From contig KV748274.1 in assembly GCA_001692895.1 (NCBI GenBank), positions 1 through 64,000 of the forward strand: a stretch of DNA of 64,000 nucleotides, in the 5' to 3' direction. Under the pieces are notes generated by a model. The model was not told the origin of the DNA. It made no database searches and worked only from the letters and a program-made list of their open reading frames with translations. The position numbers were made by a program, and so were the translations under genes. This document shows, one piece after another, positions 10,535 to 22,429 of this stretch; the first letter of the stretch is position 1; the number at the start of each line of letters is the position of its first letter. The stretch is from Cenococcum geophilum 1.58 (Eukaryota > Ascomycota > Dothideomycetes > Gloniales > Gloniaceae).

Positions 10535-13500
10535 GGTGCTTAATTTCGTTAACAAAGCGTAAATTAAATATACAGACGCCTTGCGGAACATCTCTCTCCA
10601 TTATAACCGCAAAGACACCCTTTTTAAGTAGTCCGTTAATCTCTTTACGTTATAAGTCTATAAACGGGGTTTCCTATACTAGAACTAATATATCCGCAGG
10701 CGGAGGTTACCTTGCGGATATTACTGCAGAGGTTAGGTAATTCTCTATTATAGGGTTCTTAGTTACGGGGTGCTTTTAGGGGCGTCCTTAACCACGCTTT
10801 ATAGTAGGTTTAGTAGGTTTAGTAGGTTTTTAGGGGACTTCTAGGGTAAGCAAGGGTGCTTCCAGTTCGTCTAATTCGGCAGTCGCTTTTAGTTCATCTG
10901 GTTCGGCGGTTGCTTCTAGTTTATCTGGCTTGACGTTATAGGTAGTTTCGGGCTAAAAGTAGGGTTTTATAGACGTGCTTCTAAAGCTAGTTGGCCTACT
11001 AGGGAGCTATACATAGCACGTCTCGTTTTCTACGGCTAGTAGATAATAAGGTCCAGTCCACTTACCGCTTTTACGCTATATAAGGACTTTAGAGTTAAGC
11101 GGGAGGTCGTGTACTGGGGTTGTATTAGGTCCGTTACGGTAGTACAGGGCGCTATTAACAGCTTATTTAGCCCGTAGCTTAACTATCTCGGCCATTGCCT
11201 TCCGTATTATAGCTGCTCGTTCCGTAATAGACGGGGCAGGAGGATCTAGGTTACTTATTCTTAGGTAGGCTCCGTAGACCAAGAGGGTAGGTACTAGTCC
11301 GTCTAGGCTAGCGGTATTATTAACGGCTTTTACGGCCATCTATAGAGCCAGTTCCTTTTAGATGTCCTTACATTCGTCTATAATAATCTAGTAAGCTCTC
11401 CATAAGGCTAGGTAAGCTCATTTAATAAGCCCAATAGACTAATGCGCCTTAACTAGAACAGCTTTTATTAATATAGCTATAGCCGTAGCATACTGCTGGA
11501 ATTCCTTACTAATAAAGTTCCTACCGGCGTTATGGGTAATATACTTAGGAGGTCCAACGTACATATCAATCCAGCAGATCCGTAAAATATCCTAAGTATA
11601 CTTTGCGGATATATTTTACAACTAACAGGCGGCTTAGTAGTGGGTTACCTTATCAATTATATATAGTACTAGGCTGCCGTTAATATACATAATATCTACA
11701 TATACTAAATGGTTGAAGTTAAGATCCTTATAAAGGGTGAACTTAAATCGGCCTAGAGAACGTCCGTATTTCTAGCAATAGGAGCAGTATTTAGTTAGGT
11801 GGTTAATTGCCTTTCTATCAACGTCGTCATGTCCAGAGCGTTTAAGGACTCTATATAGCTTTTCAGCTAATAGGTAGCCGAAACGGCGGTATAGGCGGTG
11901 GATTTCCGTACTAGTAAGGTAGCACGGGTTATAGTCAAAAGATTCCTAAATGTACGTCCGTAAGGTCTCTCCCTATATAAGGAACGGGTGTCCAAATTGT
12001 TATATAATTAGTAGGGTAATATGCTTGCTTCCTAGGGTAGTTATAGGGCTAATTAGGGTGTCCGTAATATTGTTATAGTAAACCTATAACCTGTCCATAT
12101 CCGCAAGACAAAGTAGGAAGGGGGTGTCTGCTTTTACTACGTGGAAGTTAACTAGGCTAATTAGGGTCTTAACTGCAACTAATCCAATTAATACAGTTAA
12201 GCCAATGCCGAATTGGACGTTTATGGCCCTAGTTTGCATAGTATCAATATCCGTAGTATTATTTGCGGTAGTCTTATATGCAAGGTATTATCCGTAACCT
12301 ACGGTAGACTTCTTAAAGGCACCTATGTCAATTATAACGCTATAGAATTCTTTGGGGGTATAGCGTTCTATAGTAATATATGTAAATAAGTCCTGTTCGC
12401 GGTCCGTAACGTCTATAATAGGTCCAACGGGTATACTTATAGGCCAGTTTTCGGGTGCAATTAAGTGTGTAAAGGAGCGGTCGGCTAATACGGTCATAGT
12501 ATTAAAGGCTTAGCTGTCCGTAAAAGGTCTAAAAGTGGTTAGGAATGTCTCTAAGGTCTCTTATTCCTAAGCGTTTAAGTTAAAGTCAATTATAAGGGCT
12601 TCTATTAACTTATTAGGGGGCTCTTCTACTTCCTCTCCTTTATATTCCAAAATAAACTGGTTAATATAGCTATTAAGTCTCTTTCTAGACTTGTTACGTT
12701 CTTCCCGGGTATACTTTATAAACTAATATTCTTCCTTACCGCACACAAAGCACTTCTAGCTAGTTTGTCTATAGGGGTATGCTTTTATACGGGGGTTGCT
12801 ATAGGGGTTACGGGTAGGACTTAGTTGGTACGGGTGCTGCTAGCGGTAGCAGCGGTCCGTAAAGTAGACGTCTAAGTCTATTTACGGATATTGAATATCC
12901 GCAATAAAGGCTTAAGTGCTGCCTAGTGGGTTTAAGACTTTATATATTACAATAGAGGAGCGTAGATTATTAATAAGGCCAGCTAAGGTGTCTGCAGGCT
13001 TATAACAGGCATACTTGCAGGGCTCTACTTCCTGGCAGGCCGTAATAAGTTTATTATATAGGAAGTCGTCTGTTTAAAGCTTGGCGTTAAGGCCGTACTA
13101 TAGATGCCAGAGGTCTTTAATAAGGATTTGCAGACACTATATAGTCGATTTTTCGGTATTCTTATCAATTACGGTCCGTAGCTTAGTCGCATTCCATTAG
13201 GTAAGAATATTACGCTTATATTCTAGTCCTTTAAAGTAGTTACGTGTAGCTTCGTATAGCTTATCAAAGGGGACACCAAGGGGGTTGCTCTTAAGGTTAG
13301 TGTAGTAGTGGTTAAGTGCTAGGCCGCGCAGCATAGTAGAGTAGGCTTAGCTAAACTCTTATTTAGGAATATTAGCCTTTTAGTAAAGGTCCGTAAAGAT
13401 AGTCAGTTTAAAGTTAAAGTTGTTATTTTCACCGCTATACTTAGATTCGTCGGTATAAAGCTTGGCCAGGTTAGCTAGTTCCTTATTATAGGTCTTCACT

Positions 13501-14180
13501 TAGGTACGTTACAGATCTATAACTTGTAGATCTATAGCTTGTGGATATATGGCTTGCGGATATATAGTTTACGGATATATAGCTTGCGGATCTATAAGTT
13601 AGGCAGGTTGCAGATCTATAGCTTTATTGACGGAAGGGTTTTAGTCCGTATTTTGGTTTACGGGGGTATTACGGTCCGTAACTTGGGTACTGGGTATACT
13701 TTAGCCCGTAAAATCAATTCTAAAACTGCTTGGGTTTATAGGACAAGTTTAGTTAAGTGGGTTAGGTATAAGGCTAGCGATTACATTAAGTTTGGAAGAA
13801 GTAAAGAGTTCCTTAGTTTCTTAGAACTAGTCTAGGATTTCCTCTTTAGTCTATTCCGTTTGGTCCTTTTCGTATATTATGTTGTATAAGGACTATATAA
13901 CAGTAACTCATTTATTCCTTTTAACCCATACACCTTAGTTACGTAAGAGGGTCCATAGGTTACGGATAGTAGTAGGGTTGTATACTTTAAAGATAGCTTC
14001 CGTAAAGTCCGCGAAGTCTTCCTAGTATTGCTCCTATAGGTCAACGTTCATAAGCTTAAAATATTCATATTTAAGAACTTTGAATTTAATGTAGTTGTTA
14101 ACGTCAGGTATAGACGTAAGGTTGGCTCCCTACCTCTACTTTTCCTAACCTTCATTGACTTGCTTTCTTAGGTCTGCTAT
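10535..14180 (-). pseudogene. Copia-1 gag-protease-integrase part
   Basis: Minus-strand polyprotein beginning at 14180. The start codon is ATA where Copia-2 has ATG, as expected of a RIP G-to-A change. Gag runs to about 12700. The protease region at 12288-12497 includes a VIIDIGAFKKSTVGYG motif (D-T/S-G family, here D-I-G). Integrase follows at about 12100-10900, then the start of RT, cut at 10539 by Gypsy-A. Within gag, 13519-13600 holds an in-frame 15-bp tandem repeat (about five units of the CTTGCGGATATATAG type) that Copia-2 lacks. That accounts for most of the length difference between the two copies. Confidence 0.85.
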
Positions 14181-14562
14181 ACTATATTATATAGTATAGT
14201 ACGTAGTAGGTGGGAGGGGTCTTGTAGTAGTCCGTAAAGGTAATTAACGGGTCTGTAACGGTTCGTAGAAGGGTAAGGGGTCTCTATAAGGGGTCTAAAA
14301 AGAGGTTAGGGGAGGTATAGTAGGAATAGGGGTTCGAGGTTTAGGGGTAGGGGTTCTATATAGGTCTGTATTCGCGTCTATTATACTTCCGGTAAACTAT
14401 ACTAAGACTTGAATAAGTATACAGAGTTAGAGATAAGTCCATAATCCCCAACTTCCGACCTTCTAGTAGGTCGTACTAGGAGTCTAAACAGGTAGTCGCT
14501 GTCGAGTATCGCTTGGGGGGAGGTATCAAGTGATTGCTAATCTGTGCGCGCTTACTGATCAG

Positions 14563-14833
14563 TGTTCGTACTAATTTAATAGCACGAGTAAGTCATATCC
14601 CGGGGCACGAAATACGTATAGTATCGTATGCTCTTTAGGATAGTAGTGACTGTTAATTATATAAAGCAGACTACGTAGTCTATATACTGATACGCCTCCC
14701 TCCTAATTAGTTAGTGCTTTAGAAGTGCACCAGACGCGTAAGCGGGTGGTTGGTGCACCAAACGCGTAAACGCGTACTCGGCGTACCGAACGCGTAAGCA
14801 CGCGGTTGGTACGACAGGTGCTATAATTATACA
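14563..14833 (-). repeat. Copia-1 5' LTR
   Basis: 271 bp, with three 28-bp internal units, TG...CA termini, and duplication GTTTC immediately outside. Confidence 0.92.
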
Positions 14834-14864
14834 GTTTCTTTTTAGGCCTACCGGGCCTTGGCAT
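14834..14864 (-). pseudogene. LINE-like ORF1, N-terminal piece with AT-hook
   Basis: The start codon (complement of 14862-14864) opens MPRPGRPKKK, an AT-hook-like Arg-Pro-Gly-Arg-Pro core. It runs into the 5-bp duplication GTTTC at the edge of Copia-1 and is continued in frame at 2449 on the other side of that element. The upstream 5' region extends to about 15290. Confidence 0.5.
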
Positions 14865-15290
14865 TTTGTGTCTTATAAGGGGGTTTTCCTAGTTTTTACT
14901 GTCCTTATACCCTTTTCTCCTTATTAATCCTACTAGAAGATTTCTGGGGAGATTAGGCTAAGAGGTAGTAGAGAAACTAGCCCCTATTTTGTAGTTTTGG
15001 TATTAGTAGTGGTAGTAGTAGGTTTAGTATTCCTGTCTATGCCCCGCTTATAAGCTAGGGCCACCCTTAGAGAAAATTTTCTGTTAGGAAAAGGGGGTAA
15101 AACGACAAATAAATCCACCTCTAGCTCGCTAGGCAGTAGGAATTAGGTCTTAAAAGTTAGAAAATCGATTGTTTTTAATGGTAAGATGGGTATGCGTAAG
15201 TTTTGGAGTGTGGCGCTACCTTTTGGTAAGGTTGCATGTGTGGTGAAGGTTTTATTTTGTTTCTTACGGTATACTATTATCCCTTTATAT
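14865..15290 (-). other. 5' region of the LINE-like element, no gene
   Basis: Moderately RIPed sequence upstream of the ORF1 start. It contains A/G-rich and T-rich tracts and no coding frame. The boundary with the next element, near 15290, is a guess based on where the gag knuckle of the neighbour appears. Confidence 0.4.
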
Positions 15291-15299
15291 ATATATATC

Positions 15300-16364
15300 T
15301 TCTGCTACTAGTTTAGTTCCCTTTATTATATAGTGATTCTAACTATCTTTATAATCCCTTATAAAGTAATTTTATTTTCCGCAATTTATATAAGCTCCAT
15401 CCTTAAACTACTAACTTTGCTATAAAGTCCGCTTAAATGTCTTCTACTACTAAGATCCCTAGTTTAGCCTCTACTCCTTAGTCCTATAATTACTAAATCC
15501 TTAACCTCTAAGTTTTTATAGTTTCTTACTTTATCTCTTATAGGCTTCTTTAGTACTACTTAGGTCTATTAGCTCTACGCTATACTATAGTTTTTAACTT
15601 AGCTTTAGTTATTGCGTACTCTGCGTCTTATATAACTGTAAAACTCTATCCTAGCCTCTCTTAGCCTGTTCCCTTTAGTAGATCCAATTATTAATCTTAA
15701 TTACTTAATTTATTAACTCCTTTAGGGTATTCGCATCTTCTATTAGGATAATTATATCCTAGACTTTAGCCTTAAGTCCTTACTTATACTGTGCTATAAG
15801 CGCCTTATTATTCTACTTAACTTATATAGCTAGCGTCTGGAACTGCGTTGTATACTTAATTGCTAAGGTTTATTACGTAATATTTTGGAGTTTTCTTTCC
15901 GCTGTAGTTACCGCCTCTAGGTCTCTAAATATCTGTGTAAGTCGTTCCGTAAACCCCTCCTAACTTAAGAATATAAATCGCACCTCTTAATTGGTGGTTA
16001 TTATTCCGTTTACCTGTATTTCTATAAGGTAAGGCTTAAACTACTTAAGTGCCCTTTTTAATAGGAATAGTCCCGTATATGCTATTCGATCTATAGGTAT
16101 TAGTAGCTTTACCCCTTCCTATATAACCTTAAAGTGCATTTGCGTAAAAAATCCTTTAAGCTTTAATCTTTCTTTTAAGTACCTCTTAATTAATAGTAAC
16201 TTAATCTTTGCTACTCTAATCCTATTAATCCTTTCTTCTAGCGCCGTATTATTTGTTATTAACTAGTTAACTATCTCTTATAGTTATCTAACTATTATAG
16301 GTTGCTATAAGTTAGTATCTGCTATACTAGTATCGCCTCCTAACCTTGAAGTAGTTGCCACCAT
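15300..16364 (-). pseudogene. Gag of a truncated LTR retrotransposon
   Basis: The minus frame opens MVATTSRLGGDTSIADTNLQ at 16364. It runs through a gag core (KRALKWFKPYLIEIQ-like segment near 16050, ERKLQNIT near 15890, then a segment near 15760 ending in KVQDIIILIED) to a knuckle near 15340-15390 reading AYINCGK, then NYFIRDYKD. The expected pattern is CxxCxxxxHxxxxC, so the first Cys, the His and the last Cys all read Tyr, matching RIP. The downstream pol is missing; the sequence passes into the LINE 5' region. The LTR at about 16560-16848 is presumably its 5' LTR. Confidence 0.72.
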
Positions 16365-16559
16365 TAATGGCGTTATAGTGGCTGCTTTTGGTGGTATGTT
16401 GTTTAACTTTTTATATTTAATACTATAACTAGGTAGTGATTATATAACGGAACCTTATAGTAGGTACTATAATGGGCTTATTATTAGGCTAGGTGTATAG
16501 GTAATACAAATTAAAGTTAACAACCTAATAATAACTAGTGGAGTAGTTGCCTAATAGAT

Positions 16560-16848
16560 TAACTTTAATTATATTCTGAGAATTACTACAAGGAAGGAAC
16601 TATTTAGGTAGAGACTAAGGGTCCTTAAATATATAACCGTACTTCTATAAAATCCTTTTTATATATAATATATATATACTCTATTTGCTCTGTTATAGAT
16701 TATATAAATTATATTATATGACCTTGGTTACCATTCCTCGTTATATAGCTCTATTGGCTCTATTCTAGACCGTGCCTAAATTAACCAACTAGCTTCTTTT
16801 AACTCTTCTTTAAGTAGTTGTAATATTGTACTTAAAGCGTCCGTAACA
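16560..16848 (-). repeat. Probable 5' LTR of the truncated gag element
   Basis: On the minus strand the sequence starts TGTTACGG at 16848, the LTR start motif shared by several Gypsy elements here. It lies directly upstream of the gag at 16364. At 16849 the sequence switches to a plus-strand integrase fragment, so 16848/16849 looks like an insertion edge. The inner end is not defined because no second LTR is present. Confidence 0.55.
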
Positions 16849-17260
16849 CTAGATTACTAGTGGCTTAGACTCTTTAAGATAGTTAAGAAAACTAAAGAAA
16901 ACTAAGCCTATAAATTGGAATTACCGAAATCTTATCTAATATATCCTATATTTTATGTTTTCTTACTAAAGCTATATTAGAGAAGAGATAGTGCGGAACT
17001 ACCCCTACCTAGCGAAATTAATAGGGAACTAGAATGGAATGTAGAAGATATTTTAGACTAAAGATAGCGCTAAAAGAAGCGCGAATTTTTAGTTTATTAG
17101 AAAGGATACTTCTAGGCGTATAACAGTTAGGAACTTAAGGAGTACCTTTAGCTGGGATATAATACTGTAATTAAAACCTTCCTAAGAACTAAAGGTAAAG
17201 ATTTAGAAATGGTTCCGGATATACTATAGGTAAAGTAATAGGGAAGACCCTATAAATTAA
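16849..17260 (+). pseudogene. Gypsy integrase C-terminus with chromodomain (fragment)
   Basis: The plus frame reads KLELPKSYLIYPIFYVFLL, the usual tail of chromoviral integrase before the chromodomain. A domain at about 17020-17180 resembles EWNVEDILD followed by REFLV and KGY, a canonical chromodomain core. It is cut at its left by the LTR at 16848. Several Trp/Gln codons are TAG/TAA. This is what is left of an older plus-strand Gypsy element, different from Gypsy-A to Gypsy-D. Confidence 0.72.
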
Positions 17261-19487
17261 AACTATAAGATTAAATATAGGCATTAAAAATAGAAACGTT
17301 TCGCTATTATAATAGGGATCCTAAAATCCTATAAAAGGAAGCCTATAGGGATCTACAGGAGAACTACTAGGGGTGCTATTTAAAGAAGACGCTTTAAAAA
17401 GGAGTAGTAGCACTATAAAAAGTGGCCTTAGGGATTTAGAAAGACCCCCTAGGGATAAAAGGAAAGTATTTGGCCTAGTACTAGAGATATATAGTGGAGT
17501 TAATAGTATAAAGAGGAGTAAAAGGACAGCTTATAAAGAATTAGAAAATTTAAGGAATTATAAGGCACCTATAGGAATACTACCCGTTTATTATATATAG
17601 GGATTATAGTAGTATACTGCGTTTATATAGATTGTTACCAAAGGTTAGAATAAAGGTATCCCTAAAGTATAAAGTTAATTTCTAATAATAGGGCATCCTA
17701 GAGGCACCTAAAAAGCACTATATAAAGCTATTCTATAAAAAGAAGGAAAGAGCTAAGTAATAACTTAAATACTAATAGTAGTAATAGGAGCCTCTTTTTT
17801 TATCTTAACGTTATTATTAATAGTATTATTAGCTCCTCTATTCTTAAAAGTATTAGCACTTTTACTAATATTCTTTTTAGAATAATAGGTACTGGAAGGA
17901 CTAGCACAGGCGGGAGACTAGTAAGCAAAATATTTATCTTAACCTTTATTACTATTCTTAGTATCCCTAGGTTCTAAATTAGCGTCTAAGTAAAGATTAG
18001 AGAGACGTTAGCTAAAGGAGTTAGTAGAGTTCCTAAGTAAGTTACTAGAGAAACTTACCTAGCTAGAGTAGCCCGCGTAAGAGTATGAATATTATTATTA
18101 ATAAGGGTAAGCTGTTTATATATACGCTCCTAGACACTATATATCCGAGATTATTATATCTCTATATTAGTAGAAACCCTTATTAAATTAAAGAGTCTAT
18201 AAGTAAGGGAAGATACCTTCTATCCCTGCCTATTACTATTAGGATATTAACGGAAATCTTAGATGGCGCGTTAGAGCCTATAAGTCTTATATGCATAAAT
18301 AGCGGGGATTTAGTATAATTAGCGAAATCTAAAATAGGACGGAATGGGAAATATTAGGACGTAGGTTTTTCTCCTACTGCAATAATAGGAGCACTTAGAT
18401 TTGTTTTTGCTGGAGTAAGGCATTTTATAGATGTGGAAAGGATCTTGCGTAAGAGTATAAATATAGCAATAACAGTATTTTAGGGAAACTGCTATAGGAG
18501 TAATAGACGCTGTCTAGGGCGTCACTAAGAGAGGAATAATACTACCGCTAGTTTAGGGACGCGTAGAAGGACTATAAGCCATTATAAGAGAATACTTTAA
18601 GAAGTTAGCATCGTTATAAGAGATAAGGTAGGGATCCTATTACTTATAAACGCGTTAAGAAAAGATAATAAGGTAGTAATGGAAGTATAGCTAGAGATAT
18701 AATAAAAATAGCCTATTTAAGAACGAGACGAATAATGTTATTAATAGAAGAATAAGTAAGAGACGACGACTTATAAATAAAAAGAAATTAAAATAAAAGA
18801 CGTTATTATTAAAGCCTATTTAGGTAAATAGGAATAGTAGTTAGTTAACGCGTTATACCGGATAACCTTTAGATCTATTTATAATAAATTCCCAAAATTA
18901 AAGAGGTAAATCCTACTAAATTTTTATTACTATTATTAAAATCCTATTATAAAAGCACTATAAGGAGCTAGGGTAGGAGAAGAGTAGAGAAATAAAAAAT
19001 AAAGTAAAGTTCTGCGCTAGTAAAGAGCTAGTAATAAGTTGCATTATAAAGTACCTTTCTACTAAGGGTTTCCCTAGTGGTTTTAGCTAGAACTCTATAA
19101 AAGCTTAATAAAGGTAAAGTCTTAGAGAACTAAAACCTTAAAAGGGGAGGTAATTATAATAAAATCCCCTAGGAGGTATATATCTAATAAGACGGTAGAA
19201 GGTTTTATTTATATCCTATTTATATTCTAAAAGACATAGTTAAATAGGTTAAAGGCGAAAGGTTTTATTAGTGTCTTAAAAGAAATATATAGAAAGCTAG
19301 TTCCCCTTTAGAAAAGAACTAGCAATTAGTCTCTAAATAAAAGTAGTTAAAAGTATTTGTCCTTTAATATATAAAAACTTATTCTACCTTCTACTTACCT
19401 CTAATATACCTTTGACTTACCTTCTACTTACTAGTAATACTGTTAATTAGATAATTATATATTCTAATTAGGCTGGCCTCTTATAAA
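17261..19487. other. Heavily decayed repeat sequence
   Basis: 2.2 kb of very AT-rich, RIP-like sequence. On the minus strand about 18200-17750 reads partly like a gag C-terminal linker (for example NLYLDANLEPRDTKNSNKG and an Asn/Lys-rich stretch after it), so another decayed retroelement is likely. A 75-codon plus-strand frame at 17373-17600 and other short frames have no recognisable domain. No boundaries or duplications were found. Confidence 0.4.
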
Positions 19488-19949
19488 AACTTATAAACTA
19501 ATAAAATTAATTAATCTCCCTATAACGTATTTTAAGGTAAAAATTATATTAAATTACTTAGGAGATCTAGCTCTATAGATTATAAGATTTTAGGCTTTTT
19601 ATACCTTACGTGGGCCCGTATATAAGGGTACGTAAAGGTACTTATACTTTTAATAATAAGAATTTTAACTTTAATAAAATTAATCTTAGATTTAGGAGGG
19701 GACATTATAATTCTAAAGCTGTTAGTATATAAAGTAGCTACCTAAGATATATCTATAAACTTTTAAAGACTTAATTTTATTATATTATAGAGGAAATCCC
19801 CTTATAAAATTGCTAAAACTATGATTTTTGCTTATGCTTTTAACAAAACTCGCCAAAGGCTCTCAGACGTGATTGTGCAAGAAGGAAGACGGCGTAGCTG
19901 TTATTCCGACGCTAGCCAAAAAAAATCACGTTTGAGCTCGCTGAGGTAA
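19488..19949 (+). mobile_element. Truncated copy of the MULE-like short element
   Basis: About 460 bp matching, in reverse complement, 57975-58440 plus the terminal hairpin of the intact copy at 57962-58553. Its right end carries the same terminus (...GAGCTCGCTGAGGTAA) and hairpin arms near 19863-19876 and 19918-19934. The opposite terminus is not visible, so the left side is truncated or too decayed to see. RIP is heavier here than in the intact copy. Confidence 0.75.
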
Positions 19950-20281
19950 ACTAACCGTAACTCTTTAGTAACAGTCTTATATAATTTATATCTACAATTT
20001 ACACCGTTACGTATACTAAACGTAGGCATAGATAAATAAGTCGTGGCACACTTTCTTACTAAGCAGCTTCTTTAAAGTAAAAGTTTACAAAGCTAGTAAG
20101 AGATAGGATTTTAAAAAATTTATACTAAGTATAAAGTTATTAACAGGCTTTATATACGAAATTTTAAAAGATTTTATTTAAAATATGGTTGTTAAACCTT
20201 AGTTATTCTTTATATAGGCTAAAAAAATATATGCTAAATATGCCTGATATAATAAGACTAGTGAGCTAAAAGAGCCTAATA
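19950..20281. other. No gene seen
   Basis: AT-rich RIP-like sequence between the MULE-like copy and the start of the pogo element. No coding frame or repeat was recognised. It ends with AGAGCCTAATA, which recurs just beyond the other end of the pogo element. Confidence 0.5.
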
Positions 20282-20385
20282 TCCGCCCTACGGATTATTC
20301 GCTTACGCTTATAGTCCTATATAGCTTAATGGAATACTAAGCTTAATAGAATATATACTTAAGATTAAGCCTTACCTACTTCCTT

Positions 20386-20578
20386 TGTCACGGAACCCTA
20401 CCGTAGGGGCCTCTATAGGAGAGCCCCGTGCTCTCGCGTATACCTCACGTACAGCTTATGTCAGCTACGCGTAGGTATATCACCTCCTTACGCCCTCGAC
20501 CCTTACGATCGATCGCGTAACGTCTTGTAGACTCCTCAAATACATACGCTTTGTAGCTACTGCCCCCGTCCCATAACA
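20386..20578 (+). repeat. Gypsy-B 5' LTR
   Basis: 193 bp, starts TGTCACGGAACCC, ends CCCATAACA. Confidence 0.93.
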
Positions 20579-20693
20579 TTACGTTACGCCTTTTTTACCA
20601 CCGACGCTTAGCCTACGACTAATTCTACGTCTCTATAATACTGTAGGCGCTGCCAAAAGCAGCGTGTTTATAAATTACCTCACTTTATACTTC

Positions 20694-22350
20694 TAAGGAA
20701 CCCATAATAGTAAGACAATATCCCTTACTAGCTACTATATTAAACCTAAAGAATAATCCAATACCTATACCTAACCTACAACGCCAATTAATCCCAGAAG
20801 AATTTAATTTATTAGCCCTAGCCTTAACCCCTAAGGAGACGGACACCAATAATATCTTATCCTTTATTAACCATATAACTACGGACAAGCAAATAAAAGG
20901 GCTACTATCTATTAAAATTAAAATATAAGACGCTAAGACGTTTATAAAAATAGTAGCACGAGACCCTAATAAATACTACCGCCTTCTATAGAACTATTAC
21001 CTAAAGCTTATACAAGCCGAGATGCGTACTACCTAAGATTGCGATATTATCTAAGACCTATAAGCTCGTAAGGCGCTCGCCGACAACATACATTAAGAAA
21101 CTAAAGACGACCTCCGTGTGTCTAAACGCGACGTTTAATAGTTAAAGAAGGCTAAAATTGCACTAATTGCTACGGTTACTAAAAGAGAAGGCATAATTAA
21201 ATACCTATAATCTTAGCTTAACGAGCACATTTATAATAACGCTAGACACCTCTCTACTACATATAACACCACCTAAGTCTCTACGCCCCTAGTAACTTCA
21301 CCTACTTAACACTTAACGGAGGGCTAGCGCTAAGCAGTTTTACCTAATAGGAACCCCTACTAAAGCAGCGACGATAAAAGCTATAATAATTAGACCTAAA
21401 CTGCCACCGTAGGGTCTAATATACGCTACCCTAATCCCCTAGTCTTTTAGGGAGACCGCAAGGAATACAGCTACTAAAAGATGCAAATCTGCGAGAAACT
21501 AACTTAGAGCGCCTACCTTTTTCCTATGGAAGATACTAAAATTAGCTATATTATCGGGCGAATAAAGGGCACACTGTTTAACAGACTCTTCGCCCAATAA
21601 GAGACTAGTGGCCCCTAGAAGTGGCAGTCCTACTAAGAAATCCTTAATAATCTTAACCTAATATACTACGACTATAACCTACTAGCCACCAACTAAGCTA
21701 AACTACGTGCCCTAAAGATAAGCCCTACCGAATTATTTAATAAATTCTATATTAAATTCCAGGAATATACTAAAGCCCTTACCTAAGACAATACTAAAGA
21801 CTAAGAGGACCTCCTTAAAAAAGTTACTTATCGCCTTAGTTACGCAGCCGCTAGCTATAACTACAACGATGTTTATAATATGGTAGCAGCTCTACGGAAG
21901 ATCGAATAATAACTAAATTAAATTGCTACTGCTAACCCTTGTTTAAAGACCTCCCTATAGAAGCCCCCCGGGCTTACTAAACCTATATATACTAAGCTAC
22001 TAACGCCTACTACCTTAAGTACTACCGGAACTAATATCAATTTCTTTATACCAACCTTCCTATAGAAACTCCTAGATAGAGAGCGTAAGCTACTCTGGAA
22101 ACTAGGACGCTACTATAAATGCTATTAAGAAGGCTGTTATTGCAATAACCTAAACTGCCTAATGGCTAGGTTTAGTAGCCGCCGCCTAATACCTAACCTA
22201 ATACCCCAAACACTAAATACGTCGTTATACGCCACTATAGTATAAGACAAAGACGTAGTAATAGCGGTAGAGTTAGATACGGAAACGGAAAACGCCAAGT
22301 CCTAGCCCTAAGTCGCGGGTTAGGACGCCCTAACGATGAAGGGATCTATA
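20694..22350 (+). pseudogene. Gypsy-B gag
   Basis: A long plus-strand frame with RIP stops. The N-terminal region reads QRQLIPEEFNLLALALTPKE and is predicted mainly helical. The capsid part at about 21430-21900 includes YSYQKMQICEKL-like and FNKFYIKFQEYTKAL. A knuckle at about 22110-22160 reads YYKCY..EGCYCNN (CxxC with His and Cys displaced). The start codon is uncertain: the codon in frame at 20694 is no longer clearly ATG. Confidence 0.8.
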
Positions 22351-22429
22351 TATCGGCTTACTTAATAGATAACTTTATAAAAATAAATAGACGGAAATAG
22401 ATAGTTTTACCTATAATAGGAACTACTGC

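Larger units (their letters stand above)
2450..14833 (-). mobile_element. Copia-1 LTR retrotransposon, interrupted by Gypsy-A
   Basis: LTRs at 2450-2692 and 14563-14833 flank the element, with target duplication GTTTC at 2445-2449 and 14834-14838. Minus-strand order is gag, protease, integrase, RT and RNase H, the Copia order. Once Gypsy-A and one GGTGC copy are removed the element is about 6.2 kb, matching Copia-2 (6,209 bp, plus strand), whose LTRs and proteins are clearly the same family. It interrupts the LINE-like ORF1. RIP stops occur throughout. Confidence 0.93.

Noticed and set aside
13539..13835. 98-codon plus-strand ORF with LRIYS repeats
   Set aside because: It is the antisense shadow of the 15-bp repeat in Copia-1 gag.
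20685..20888. 67-codon minus-strand ORF
   Set aside because: It is antisense to the N-terminal part of Gypsy-B gag.
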